Positions 13,505-24,700 of a stretch of DNA of 64,000 nt are shown piece by piece. The translations under genes and the position numbers were made by a program. The notes under the pieces were generated by a model that searched no databases, was not told where the DNA came from, and saw only the letters and a list, made by a program, of their open reading frames with translations. The DNA comes from Asterochloris sp. CNOR1 (lineage: Eukaryota; Chlorophyta; Trebouxiophyceae; Trebouxiales; Trebouxiaceae). The stretch lies in NCBI GenBank assembly GCA_963969365.1, contig OZ017748.1, positions 2,415,001-2,479,000 of the forward strand, read 5' to 3'. Numbering within the stretch: position 1 is the first letter of the stretch; each line of letters starts with the position of its first letter.

Positions 13505-15830
13505 TGCTGCTGGCGAAATTGAGCTGCATGCGTTGACCACATTCCGTCAGGCTTGGAGGGAATGGAAGGATGCTGAGCGCTCCCCCATTATTGTTCCTTT
13601 TGCTGCTTTGAAGCTTCGCAACATGTACAGGGCAGTGCGCCGTAGGAAGCAGCGACAGTTCATGCACCAAAGGATGGCTGACATCGATAAGCTTGCATCG
13701 AAAAACATGGCACATAAATACCGCGTGTTTGGCTGGCGCAGGCACTCAGCTTGCCCCAGGGCGCTGCACAGTCAGCATGCACACTGGCAAAGCAAGCTGG
13801 GTGGCCGCTCAGAGCCACGAGGGATCCCTGAGCTGTTGACAGAGGACTGTCCCGGTGGGCCTGTTCCATCTGCTGCTGCCTTGAATGCACCTATCACCAC
13901 CCGTGAGGTTTATGACAGCTTGCAGAAACTGAAGGGGGGCAAAGCAGCAGGGCTTGATGGCATGCCTGCAGAACTGCTCAAGAGTGGCCCCTTCAGCATG
14001 ATGGAGTGCCTCGCGAGTCTCTTCACTGCAATCCTGCATGGAAGATATCCAGAGCAGCTGAGCACTGGCCTGATTACTGCAGTTCACAAAAAGGGAGACA
14101 AGGCAGACCTCAATAACTACCGCCCCATCACAGTCATCCCGGTTCTGGCCAAGCTATTTGCCTCTGTGCTCACGCGCAGACTGGCAGACTGGACTGAGAG
14201 GAACAATCTCAGGGCGCCCACGCAAGCGGGCTTCCGGGCCAATCGCGGCACATCAGATCAACTGAGTATCTTGAATTACATAGTCAAGAAATGCCTGTCA
14301 CAGGGGAAGAAATTGTACTGCTGCTTTGTGGATTTTGAGAAAGCGTTTGACACAGTGGACAGGGAAGTGCTTTGGGCTGTCCTGGCCAACATTGGAGTGC
14401 GGGGGCAGTTCCTGAAGTGTCTGCAGAGCCTCTGGTGTTGACTCTGCTGCAGTGAGAACTGCACAGGGCACCTCTGGGGCTTTCAGGTGCTTTCAGGGGG
14501 TACAGCAGGGGAGTCCCCTCAGCCCCCTGCTGTTCGGGCTGCTGCTTGACTGCTTGCACAAGGTCCTGAAAGCTGTGCCAGGCAATGGCGCCCCAAGCCT
14601 TGCCGATTACTGGTTCACAGCTGCGGGCCGCGAGTGGAAGATGCAAAAGCCTGTGCCGCTGCTGCTCTACGCAGACGACCTTGCCATACTAAGCACCAGA
14701 GCAGAGGGGCTACAGAACATGCTTGATGCATTGCAGGTCTTTAGCAAGAAGAGGCGCCTCACAGTGAACCTGGAAAAGACTGAGGTGCTGGTCTTTGAGC
14801 TGCGGCACACCCCCTGCCGGGATTTCCACATACGGCGGGAGAGTGCTCACCCGCAAGGACAGCTTCAAATATCTGGGCCTGTGGTTCCATGCCCACGCAA
14901 CGGGACTTCCGCCTTGCTCTGGGGAGTCTTGCAGCTTCTGCATGCAAAGCCATGCATGCCATGCGCCGCAGATGCTTCCAGCTTGGCTATGTGCACCCCC
15001 AGCGCATGTGCAACTTGTTCAATGCATTGGTGCTTCCCATCCTCAGCTATGGCTGTGAGGTGTGGTTCTGGCACCATGATGCCAGCAGCACAGTCACCAA
15101 AGTGCTGGAAGGCGTCCACCTCCAGTTCTTACGTGGCCTGCTGAGAGTGAAACGCACCACGCACCACTTGATTGCCCTGGCTGAGTTTGGCAGATACCCG
15201 CTTGCTGTGCATTGGCAAAAACAAGTTGACAAGTTCAGGCTGCGCATCTGCAATGTCACTCGCACTGCATCTGACAGCCCACTGTTCTGGGCGATGTTTG
15301 ACGGCACACCCAATGTGGAAAACCTTAGGCTCCTGCGTACCCCTGCTGGATTTGCTGCCTTGCAGGCCCGCGGGAGGCCTGCCAGCGCCCCCAGCACAGA
15401 GCGCCATGAGCGGCTCTTTGCGGAGAACTCAGACAGCATTCTGGCAACGTACAAGCAGATGCGCGGCTTCAGCGCAGCGTACACCACGCAACCTTACATC
15501 CAGCAGATCAGAGGCTACAGACTGCGCAAATCAATGGCCCAGATCCGCTGCAGCAGCCACAGGCTGAGAGTTGAGACAGGCCGCTACACATCAGAAGCCA
15601 GACACGAGAGGACCTGCCGCCTCTGCACATCAGCAACCGCCATAGAAGACGAGCAACACATCTTGCTGCACTGTCCCCAGCTCGATGACCTGCGCAATGC
15701 CCACAGCCACCTATTCCAGACGCCAGGACAGCCTTTGACAGACCTCTTTGATGACCATCCCCCAATTTTGCTTGCTAAATATGTGCGTGCAGCTCTGCTT
15801 ATGCATCAATCAGTGCTGCTTTTGCCATGA
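13505..15830 (+). mobile_element. Decayed, 5'-truncated non-LTR (LINE) retrotransposon, reverse transcriptase plus C-terminal zinc knuckle
   Basis: The sequence encodes a LINE reverse transcriptase in pieces. The first frame (to 14441) has the fingers region with GKAAGLDGMPAELLK, NNYRPITVIPVLAKLFA and FVDFEKAFDTVDREVL. The second frame (14452-14830) has GVQQGSPLSPLLFGL, the catalytic YADDLAIL and NLEKTEVLVFE. The third (about 14830-14890) has KDSFKYLGLWFHA. The fourth (about 14889-15830) has the thumb region and a CRLC...H...CP zinc-knuckle-like motif, typical of C-terminal RT zinc domains. The frame therefore changes near 14436, 14830 and 14890, so the copy cannot make an intact protein. No endonuclease domain is present, which implies 5' truncation. 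The first open frame runs back to 13344, but that stretch is rotatin exons read in antisense; the true element start lies at or to the right of 13505. I saw no poly(A) tail or target-site duplication. The element is head-to-head with the rotatin-like gene. Confidence 0.88.
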
Positions 15831-16337
15831 TTACATGAATTGACAGTCCCATGCCCGTTCATTGTGGCCCCCGGACTTTAAATCCATTCTCTCTCATGTC
15901 AGGCAGTCAAGGACTCTAATGGAAGCGCCTTGATCATTAGGTGCCTTACAAGTAACTAGCTGATCGAGGCAGGCTGCTTGGCCGGGACCTGTCTAGAACA
16001 ATGAAAGCTGAGCTGCAGGATGACACACAGCTTGGAGCTGGCCAGGTGCTGCGCAGCGGAGTTCAGGCTCGGTGGTGCCGTGGTACCATGCTCCTCTGAG
16101 CAGCTAATTGCTAGCTGGCTGAATCCGCTGCTGATAGCACAAGCGGCTGTGCCTCACCCTCGCCTGCTGCCTGCTCGTACACTGGCAACGATTTGAGCGG
16201 CTCGTATCGGAAGCCCTGCAGACACAGCTGGCCATGTCAGCTGCAGCTTGACCTCCTGTGTCCTCCCCTATGTAAGGTGCCACATCAGCAGTGCAACACA
16301 TGGAACTGACAGCATCACACTGGCAGCTGTTCACAGA
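15831..16337. other. Intergenic, 3' side of LINE and of transporter gene
   Basis: About 500 bases with no credible coding frame. It lies just after the LINE stop (TGA at 15828-15830) and before the minus-strand stop of the PQ-loop gene, so it should contain the LINE 3' tail and the transporter 3' UTR. I found no poly(A) run or obvious target-site duplication. Confidence 0.5.
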
Positions 16338-18257
16338 TTAACAATGCTGCCCTCCATATTCCATCCTGCCAAACACATGCAGCCCCATACTGTGTACACA
16401 TGAGCTGTCTGCAGCCTCGCACTGCCATTGCTGCCGAGCACAGTTGTGTCTTGTAAGGCAGCTGGAGATGCGCCACCTGAAGCCGCCCAGATGATCTTCA
16501 CCCCTTGCAGCTGCCAGCCAACAGGCAGGCCCTTGCTGCAGGTCATAAGCCTGACGCAGGCTGTCTATCCCTTGCAGCTGCTTGTGATACAAACAGAACC
16601 GCTGTTCACAAGTGGCCCAGGCATAGCAGCGCTTGCGTGCCTGCACAGCCAGACCCACCTGGAGGAAAATGACCATGTCCAGCGTGACAGTCCCCAGACT
16701 GCCCAGCAGCCAGGGCGCGCTGGACACCACATCCTCCCAGTGGTAGGAGCGGATGATGATGCCCAGGCCGTAGCTCAGGTTAGCTGCAATCGCGCAGGCA
16801 AACATGGCCATGGACAGGCCCTCGGCTGACTTTCGGCACCAGTTCTTCCAGATCTGGGACAGTCTGGAGGACAGGTAGAACCCTGAGGAGGTCCACCCAA
16901 TCATGGTGCCCACAGCTCTGCAGGACACCAGAGCTGTGACCGAGAGAGCGGGCCTCTTGCGGACAGCCAAGCAGCAGCCAAGGCGCCTGCTATCAGTTTG
17001 TGAGGCTGGGCAGGTGTGCTATGGGCTGCCCGTGTCAGACTGCAAGGCAGGCAGCGCTCACACAACCCAGTTGGGCCTGCCCTTGTTGCTGTCAGACCCC
17101 AATTCTCCGGCAGCGTCCACCAGCAAATGCCGCCTCGAGGGCAGCAGCACGCGCCCAGGGTCCAGGCTTTGGGATGGGAGGTGCGCCCTCACCAGCAGCA
17201 GCACGCCTGCGCAGGCCAGCACCCTGCATGCCCAGCATGTGTAAAGCTGTGCGGTCACGCAGGGACCAGCAGCTGCACAGCATGCCTGCGCTGCAGCACA
17301 GACGGCAGCCATACCGTGGGCTTTTGTTGAGACTGAATGAGCGCTGCCGTTCGGCTGTGCCATTGGCGACAGTGGCATCGCTGAATTCCTGCATCAGGCA
17401 TGCATGCGTCAGGCTTGTCACAGCAGGTCGGTGACAGGGCAGGAGGGGAGCCTGAGCACAGGACCAGCTTGACGGCCGACCTCTCCCATGGTGGCTGGGT
17501 GCCTGACGGCATGCCTGTACACTGGGTTGTCTGGCCGTAGCCGAGCACGCATCAAGCTGAGGCGCTCTTTCCGCCGCTGCAGTGTCTGAAAGTAGATGTA
17601 CTGCATGATCAGGCAGACATCCGCAAAGATGAAGTACCTGCACACCAGCAGTGACTGTGAGGCCTGCAAGCTGAGCCAGCAGCTGCTTGGCGGGTCTGGC
17701 GACGTGCTTTGTGGCATAAAGGCATGTGTATGTGAGGCAACACCGGCGCTCACATGGCAGTGTAAGTCACGGTGGGCAGCTGATTGCCTGTCATGAGGCA
17801 GCCTATGAGATTGCATGTGTCTCCCTGCAGAGCGGCAGCAGATGTATCAATGGCAATGATCTGCTCCAACACTCCTCTGAACAGTGATACCACACACGCT
17901 TCTCACCAGCAGCCACTCTGCCAGGAACCAGGCGCTGAGAGCGTCTGCCCTCTGCTGCTTGATGTTCTTGACAAACTGAGGTACCTGAGCGACCATCCAG
18001 AACATGATGGACATCATCCCAATGCTGAAACCCAGCCAATCCCGTACTCTGCACACTGAGCTCAGGTCAGCAGAGGGTTGGGGTGGGGGGGGGAACACAC
18101 CATGTATAAGGCAACATGCAAGCAGCACGTCAGCTAATCTCTGAGGGTAGAGCAGGAGCTGCTGCCACTACACCTACCCATAAAGACAGTCTCCCAGGTA
18201 CCGCTCGACAAAGGGATTAGCGCCTGACTTGGCACAGCCATGAGCTGTGGCCAGCAT
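16338..18257 (-). CDS. PQ-loop cationic amino-acid transporter of vacuole/lysosome (SLC66A1/Ypq1 family)
   Basis: Family members are seven-helix membrane proteins that export cationic amino acids from the vacuole or lysosome. Exon 1 (18257-18178) encodes FVERYLGDCLYG. Exon 2 (18048-17907) has the first PQ-loop (VAQVPQFVKNIKQQ) and LSAWFLAEWLL. Exon 3 (17824-17754) reads GDTCNLIGCLMTGNQLPTVT, the family's signature after the first loop. Exon 4 (starting 17637) has YFIFADVCLIMQYIYFQTLQ. A spacer exon near 17394-17317 reads EFSDATVANGTAERQRSFSL, and another lies near 17243-17062. The last long exon (starting 16917) carries the second PQ-like loop, SGFYLSSRLSQIWKNW, then the final helices. Phases join cleanly for exons 1-4. 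The stop at 16338 assumes read-through after VIFLQ near 16670; a GTGGGT donor there could instead lead to a different last exon. Start ATG 18257 gives the expected short luminal N-terminus. Confidence 0.82.
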
Positions 18258-18635
18258 GGAAGCTCTAGGGAGTACATGGCCTTGCTCTCCTTCCCATGTT
18301 ACTCTGTGGATTGGGCTGTCCCAGGACTCGCCTTCAGTGGCAGGACTCAGCCGGGGAGCTGCTCCCTTTCTTGCCAGCTCCCAGAAGAAGTCAGCGAGCA
18401 GTAGTTTGTTTGTCTTCACTTCAAAGGTGGCTGCCTTATGCTGCAGCGCTTTATCAGGGCGCAAGGCTGGCAAACCTGCTGTCGCTCTTGTCTACTTGGA
18501 CTTCGATTCTCGAATGCAGGGGCTACAAATTGCCGGGCAGGCAAGGAGCTGCACAGCTAGCTGCACAGCAATCGCTGGGGCTGACTGGACTGGTAGATGG
18601 CTGAGACTGGCTGGCTGGTGTTGCATGGGGCCCTG

Positions 18636-21092
18636 TCAGTCTGCTGTGTGACGGTGCTCCTGTGCCATCACTGCTGGGATGCTGCTGCTGTTGGCCTTGC
18701 CTTTGCTCTCAGACTCATAAGCCGCCTTGGGAAGCCGAGCTTGCAAAAGACTGAGATCGGTCGGGATCTGCAGGGCGGCAGCGCTGTGAGCCAGGCCTCA
18801 GACAGACCTTGTCTGCTTGAGCATCCAGCAATTGAGCTCACCTTGATAGTCTGCAGGATGCCTGCCTTGTCCCTTGGCTCAGGCAATGCCTTGGGAATGC
18901 CACCGGTCATGTTTTTCTGCAGCAGAATGCACAGGCTTCCCCACACTGCTGCAGTGGCTTGATGAATGCGGCAGGCTGCCGCTGGCAGAATGTCAAAGCA
19001 AGGCACAGACTTTTGCCTGGGCCTGGAAGACCGCACGAAATAGGCGGCACAAAGGTTCACTGGAACTCACGAGGACAATGGGTGCCGTCAAGATCTTGTC
19101 CAGGTCAGGCCGGCGCTGGGGGTTGATCTGCAGCAGGGACTGCATGAGCAGGATGAGGTCATTGCTGTACTTCCCTGGAGTGATGGGCCGATACCGCCCC
19201 GACATAACCTTGGTGCGCAGCTCGGCCATAGACTTGGCCTCAAAGGGCACCCTGCACGATGTAGTGGCAGTGAGTCAGCCAAGTGTGCGGGTACGCACTA
19301 CTGCCAGAGCTCTGCCGCCCCAGGCAGCTCGTCAGTCAGGTAGGCGAGGCCACGATGTCGTGGGAACGGGCACCCTGGGTGCTGTCAAGGCCTGCAGATA
19401 GCTGAGGACCACAGGCCGCATGCTTTGACAGCGCCTGAGTCCAGGGCCCCATGCTGCCCACATGAAACAAGGCGTCCCTTGCGGTGCATGTGCTGGCTGG
19501 CCAAGTACTTCACCCACCTGTAAGTCATGAGCTCATACAGCAGGCACCCCAGCGCCCACAAGTCACTGGTGAAATTGTATGGCTTGTTCAGCCATAGCTC
19601 AGGTGGCATGTAATGGGGTGTGCCGATCTGTGTCCGCGCGCAGCCATCCCTGATCATCTTAGCAATGCCAAGGTCGCCCACCTGCACAGAGCAGCAGGGT
19701 GCTGCAGGCACACCCTCTACTGTGTCACAGCATGACCATGACTGCCCAGGCTTTGGGTGGTGCACACTTCTGCCAAGGGTCCAGACAGGTGGCGTCTCCA
19801 TAGCTCACCTTCACCAGATCATGCTCGCCCACAAAGATGTTCATAGGTTTTATGTCCCTACACGGCGGTGGGAAATCCTTCAGATGAGGCTCCACCGCTC
19901 CAGACAGGGCCAGCCTTTCACACTTGCTGCTCACGGAGGCAGGTGGCGCTGCGCCCCCAACATACAGGGCAGTGCACCTGTGGATGATCTTGTTTGAGTG
20001 CAGGGCGTGCAGGCCCTGGCAGATCTGCACAAAGTACTTCCAGATGATCTCCTCTGGGAAGGCCCGCTTCAGCTCATTCCCCTTTTTGATGAAGCGCGAC
20101 AGGTCCCCATTGGGCGCATACTCCATGACAATGCACAGGAGGTTGCCTGCAGGGGGACAAGGGAGATTTTGTCAGCTGTTCACCAGAACATCAGTAGTAG
20201 GAGCTTGTCCACCGTGCTGAGGCACAGCCAGGCATGGGCGCCCGCAGGGAGGTCAAGCACCCCCAGCGCCACCTCTGTGATTCCACTGTGCTGCTGCAGC
20301 ATGGCAATGCAGCTCAGTGTGCTGGCCTCGACTTGCACGGCAGCAAGCTTGGTGCAGCTGCAGTAAGGCTAGGCACACGTGATGTGTACAGATCTCCTTT
20401 GTACCCGCCAGACCGTCTAGTGATAGGCAGCTCACTGAACTGCTGCAGCGCCGTGGAGGAACCCTGCACAGCGCAGGCACCTGAGAGGCCCAGCCCCACC
20501 CTCCTCTCCAAGCACTTCAGGGCAGATGCCGTTAACCTCACACTGCCAGCACACCCGGCAGCCAGACTCACCGTCCAGGAAGGCCTCGTGGTAGCGCACC
20601 ACATTCTGATGCTTGACCGAGGCTAGCAGGCGGATCTCATTCACAGCATCCATGCGTTCTACCGGGGACATCTTGCGCACATCAGCCTCCTTCAATGCAT
20701 ACACCACGCCGTCCGACTTGCGCTTGACACGGTACACTATGCCATAGCTGCCCTTGCCCAACAGCTTCTGGACCTGCAGGTACACAAGAATGCACTGAGC
20801 GCCGTGTGTATGTGGTGGTCAGATGCAGAGGTGGGCTGCCAGTGAGCTGGCTGCTCTGCTGTTGGTGGTGGCTGCAGAATGATCCAGCGCTCTGTAGCAA
20901 GAAGCTCTGGCACTGCACCACAGAGCCACCACAATGCTTGCACTATGCTGCGCTGCATGTAAGGTTGAGTGCAGTGCACAACAGGGAGCAGACATCAAGG
21001 CAATTGCCGCCTCCTGCCTCGAACTTCTTGAAGAGCTCGCGATCATGGTTGACATTCTCCTGAGTTGCATCCTCAGCAGGAACCTCTGCCAT
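18636..21092 (-). CDS. NIMA-related Ser/Thr kinase (NEK), Fa2-like
   Basis: NEK kinases act in the cell cycle and at cilia; Chlamydomonas Fa2 is needed for flagellar severing. Eight exons join in phase: 21092-21018, 20773-20572, 20146-19978, 19857-19809, 19681-19518, 19251-19071, 18916-18842 and 18767-18636. The kinase domain begins almost at once: [20 protein letters not shown] (glycine loop), YALKEAD (lysine), [26 protein letters not shown] (catalytic loop), then GDLGIAKM. The DLG in place of DFG is known in several NEKs and Fa2-like proteins. [11 protein letters not shown] and [15 protein letters not shown] follow, and RRPDLDKIL ends the domain. A short tail ([20 protein letters not shown]) matches the post-kinase helix of this subgroup. 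The total is about 340 residues, so it lacks the long coiled-coil tail of many NEKs. Intron 1 appears to use a GC donor, or else a weak GT a little downstream. Confidence 0.9.
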
Positions 21093-21713
21093 TGAGGAGC
21101 CTACTGGAAAGGGAAGGCCTCAGCTGCTTGCCTGCAGCAGAACACATGGTCTGTCAGCCTCTGCCTGGCTCAGCTACGGGCATGGAGGCATGCATGGGGA
21201 CACAGACTGTCCCTCTGGGCTGAACGTGTACACAAGGAGACCTGCACCAAGACAAAAGGTACAGCTGAGGCTGTGCGCCTGCTGCAGAACAAGGATGCAT
21301 CAAGACTTTGTGTTGCTGGTAGCCATGTGCAGTGAGGCTGCAGGGAGCTTGAACAGTCGGCTTGCATAGGTCAGCTTGAACCCCAGCCTTGCCTCACAAG
21401 ACTTGTCACATCAATTCATACCCAATTACTCTGCCACTGCACATGATGTTCACACAAGAGGTCCTCAGTTGGCGGCCTTACATCAAGTTCAAACGCACCG
21501 CAGGCCCTTTAATGCCACTTGACGCACCGCTGCCTCGCAGGATTGCTTCACTTTATGGGCAAAGGCAGCAGTTGCCTTACTCTCTGGATGAGGTCAAAAG
21601 GAAGGAAAGCTGCAAAGAAAGAAACAGTAGCAGCCTTCTTCACTGATTTAACCCTGTGAGCCATCATGCAAGGTTTGTTCAAGGGAGGGGAGGGGTTGGC
21701 TGAGAGGCAGCTT
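21093..21713. other. Spacer between NEK start and RPGRIP1L stop
   Basis: About 620 bases between two minus-strand genes: 3' UTR of the RPGRIP1L-like gene, then the promoter and 5' UTR of the NEK gene. The stretch 21390-21650 is less GC-rich than the rest. I see no convincing coding exon. Confidence 0.5.
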
Positions 21714-24700
21714 CTAGGCTAGAATGGATTTCAGAGCGTTAAGGGCTTGGACTGTCACAATCAGGGTGGCCACAGGCACCTCGTCTGCCCCACGCATGGT
21801 CAGGGAGTGGTGCAAAAGGTCATGCTGCTGTTCAAGGATATCCTGCAGCATGGCAGTGGCACTGCTCAGTACCATCAGTGGTCGTTTGCAAAGCCATTGC
21901 TAAATGCCATACCTGAAGATTGACCTCCCCAAAGGCTATCTGTTCATACTCATCCCTTTCTGCTACCAGGCAAAACGGAATGGACATCCCCTCCGCCGAC
22001 TGCAGCTGGACAGCCAGCTCCTCACACGCTTGCTGCTGCTGGGCAGCTGCACCACACACTGCATAGCTCTGCATAGGAATGCAGCGTCAGCCACCGCAGT
22101 CTGTAGGCCTGGCCTGGGAATGCAGCTTCATGTGATATTGGCAAAGCCACACCGTGGCAGCATTAAACTCCATCAGTCTTGTGCTCGGCAGGCTATGGGT
22201 GCACTGATCATTTGCTCTCTGGCAGAATCTGGGTAGGAAATTATACCTGTTTGCAGAAGAAGTTGGGGTCAGCAAACATAGCATTGGCGGCAGCCAGGCA
22301 AGGCAAAGGCAGAGCTCACATGACAAACAGGTTACAGGGCTCTTTGAGCGCTGCTGTCAACCGTACAGTCTCCAAGCTAATCACAATGTGCCTCTCTGGC
22401 TCGGGCCACGCCTGCAGCCAGCCAGCACAGCTCCTGTCAGTCCCTGTCAGGCGCCCAGGCAGGCGCTGCACAGCAGCCTGCCAGCCTAGCCCCACCTGAG
22501 GGTCTGGCGCAACTGCCTGCACCAGGGGCTGCAGTGCCTGCTCATCCACTGACTGCTCCATCGAGTCATCTACGTAGCGTGCCCGCCCTTGCGAGGACAG
22601 CGGCCGCACATTGGTAGGCAGCATGGGCTTGGGTCCTGGGGAGTACCCTACGTCTGCTGCAAAGCTGCTGCTGGCCTCACCGTGTGAGGCGTCCTGCAGG
22701 GGCAGGGGGGAGCAGCTGGGTGCCTGGCAGTGAGTGTGAGGGTCAGCAGATACAAAGGAGTGATGGAGGTCACCTCTGATGATGCATCCTCCTGCTCCTG
22801 TACAGCCTCCTGACTGTGCTGCCTTTGCAGCAGCGCCTCCAGCTGGCTGTGCTCTGAGACTGGCTTGCTGGCAGGGCCCGAGCTGTCACCTGTAGGGGAG
22901 CCCCAATGGTTGGCAGACAGGCAGCTGGCACTCACTCACTGCAGGTCGCACCATACTGAGCTGCAGCTGCATTTACCTCCTGTCACTGCAGAAGTTAGAG
23001 ACTGTGCATCGCCCTCCTGTGCCCCCAGCACTCCACCCTGCTGCCTGGCTGGCCTATAGCGGTGCAGCCCCTCATCCTGGCTCAAAGGGTCGTACCATCG
23101 CACAGTCAGCTGCAGCTGGCCAGCCAGCTGCTTGCTGGTGGGGTGCACCACAGCAAAGGTTTCCTGCAGCGGCTGCCCAGAGGATGCCCATGATTGCAGG
23201 GGGGCGCGAGCAATGCCCACAATGCTGCCCTCATCACTCTCCTGCAGCATGAGGCCAGCAGCAGCAGCAGGTGAGGCATGACTTGATGAGCCTGCGAGAG
23301 AGACAGCAGACAGCAGAGGCTGGCCCCACAGTCAAGGGTCTGCCTGTGCATGTGCAACAGCAGCAAGTCTGGATGCATTTGCAGTACGAGCAGGTCTAGG
23401 AGTAAGTGGCAAGATCAGGTGTGCAGAGATGCCACATTGACAATGGGTGCAGGGGCCACCTGTGCATCATCAAACACAGCCAGTTCCAGGCTGCTGAGCG
23501 CCAGCTGCTGCTCCACAGCTGGGCTGCGCACGATGGCAAAGGTGGTCGCATCCTGGAAGGTGGGACTGCCGCCAGAGCCTAAGGCTGTGTCGTAGGGCCG
23601 GGGGAAGTGCTGCAGGGTGATGCTGACGTAAGGCCGCGCAGGTGGCGCCCCTCCTGCCAGCTGGAGCCCCGTGCAGCGCTGCACAGTGACCTGCAGGAGG
23701 GCGCCCCCTGAGGGCTGCAGTCTGGCCAGTCTGGACCTGCTCTGGCAACCACAGTGACGGCTTGCAAAAGCAGACCTGTGGAAGGGCAGCTGCAGGATTC
23801 CACCCTTAGTGAGAGATGCAGATGCTGCTGAGCAGCAAATCACCTGGATGTGAGATGCGGATGCAGGGTCATCCTCGGCAGCTGCCACTGCCTGTGCAAT
23901 GGTGTTCTGGCTGCCGACAGGGGCTGCTGCTGGCCCTGAAGTCGCGAGCCCCTGATGCTGCGTGAGCGGCTCAGCTGTTGTGAGCGGGCGCAGCACGGAG
24001 GCAGCAAACTTGACTCGGCCAACGATGCGCCCGCTGCTGCCCAGCAACTGCAGGGAGAGGAACTCTTAGAGGGCAGCAGCCATGCAGTTCTGCAGAGCCT
24101 CAGCTCAAGCACAATGTGTGTGGCTGATGGCTGAGCTGCCCACACTTCAGTGCACAGCCAGCATCAGCCACCCTCAAGAGCAGCAAGGCTCCACCGCTAC
24201 CTCCCAGCTGCAGCAAACCCTGCATCATGCAGCATCTGGCTGGAGCTGCCCATGCTGCTGCCCGGTCCCAAGCCTCAGCAGCCACCCTCAGTGCCCAGCA
24301 GCACAGGCCCACCTCTGCCTCCTGGTAGGTGGCGCCCTTGGCCACGTGCAGCCCAGTGCCCAGCCCCTGCATGATCTGTCTGAGGGGCACATGCGCTGTG
24401 GCCAGGGGCTCGTAGTCCAGGCCCCGGCTGCGGTTGAGCTCCAGAGTGAGGTGCTTGGTGGCCATGTACTCCAGGAAGAACCCGTCCACAACCACCACAT
24501 ACTGCACCGTCATGTCAAACTCTGGCCTGCAGGGCGGCAGGAGCAGCGCTGCAGCAAGCCACCGTTTTGTACCCCTTGGCCATGTGTGCAAGGCTGCACA
24601 ATGGGTGCCAGAGGGTGCAGGCGATGTCTGCCATGTAAAACGACCCAGAACAGCAAGTACACGTCTGCATCTGCAGCCGGTGTCAGCTGCTCAGCATCTG

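Noticed and set aside
14430-14460. Programmed frameshift in the LINE at the first frame change
   Set aside because: No slippery heptamer is evident, and two further frame changes follow within 500 bases, so decay is simpler.
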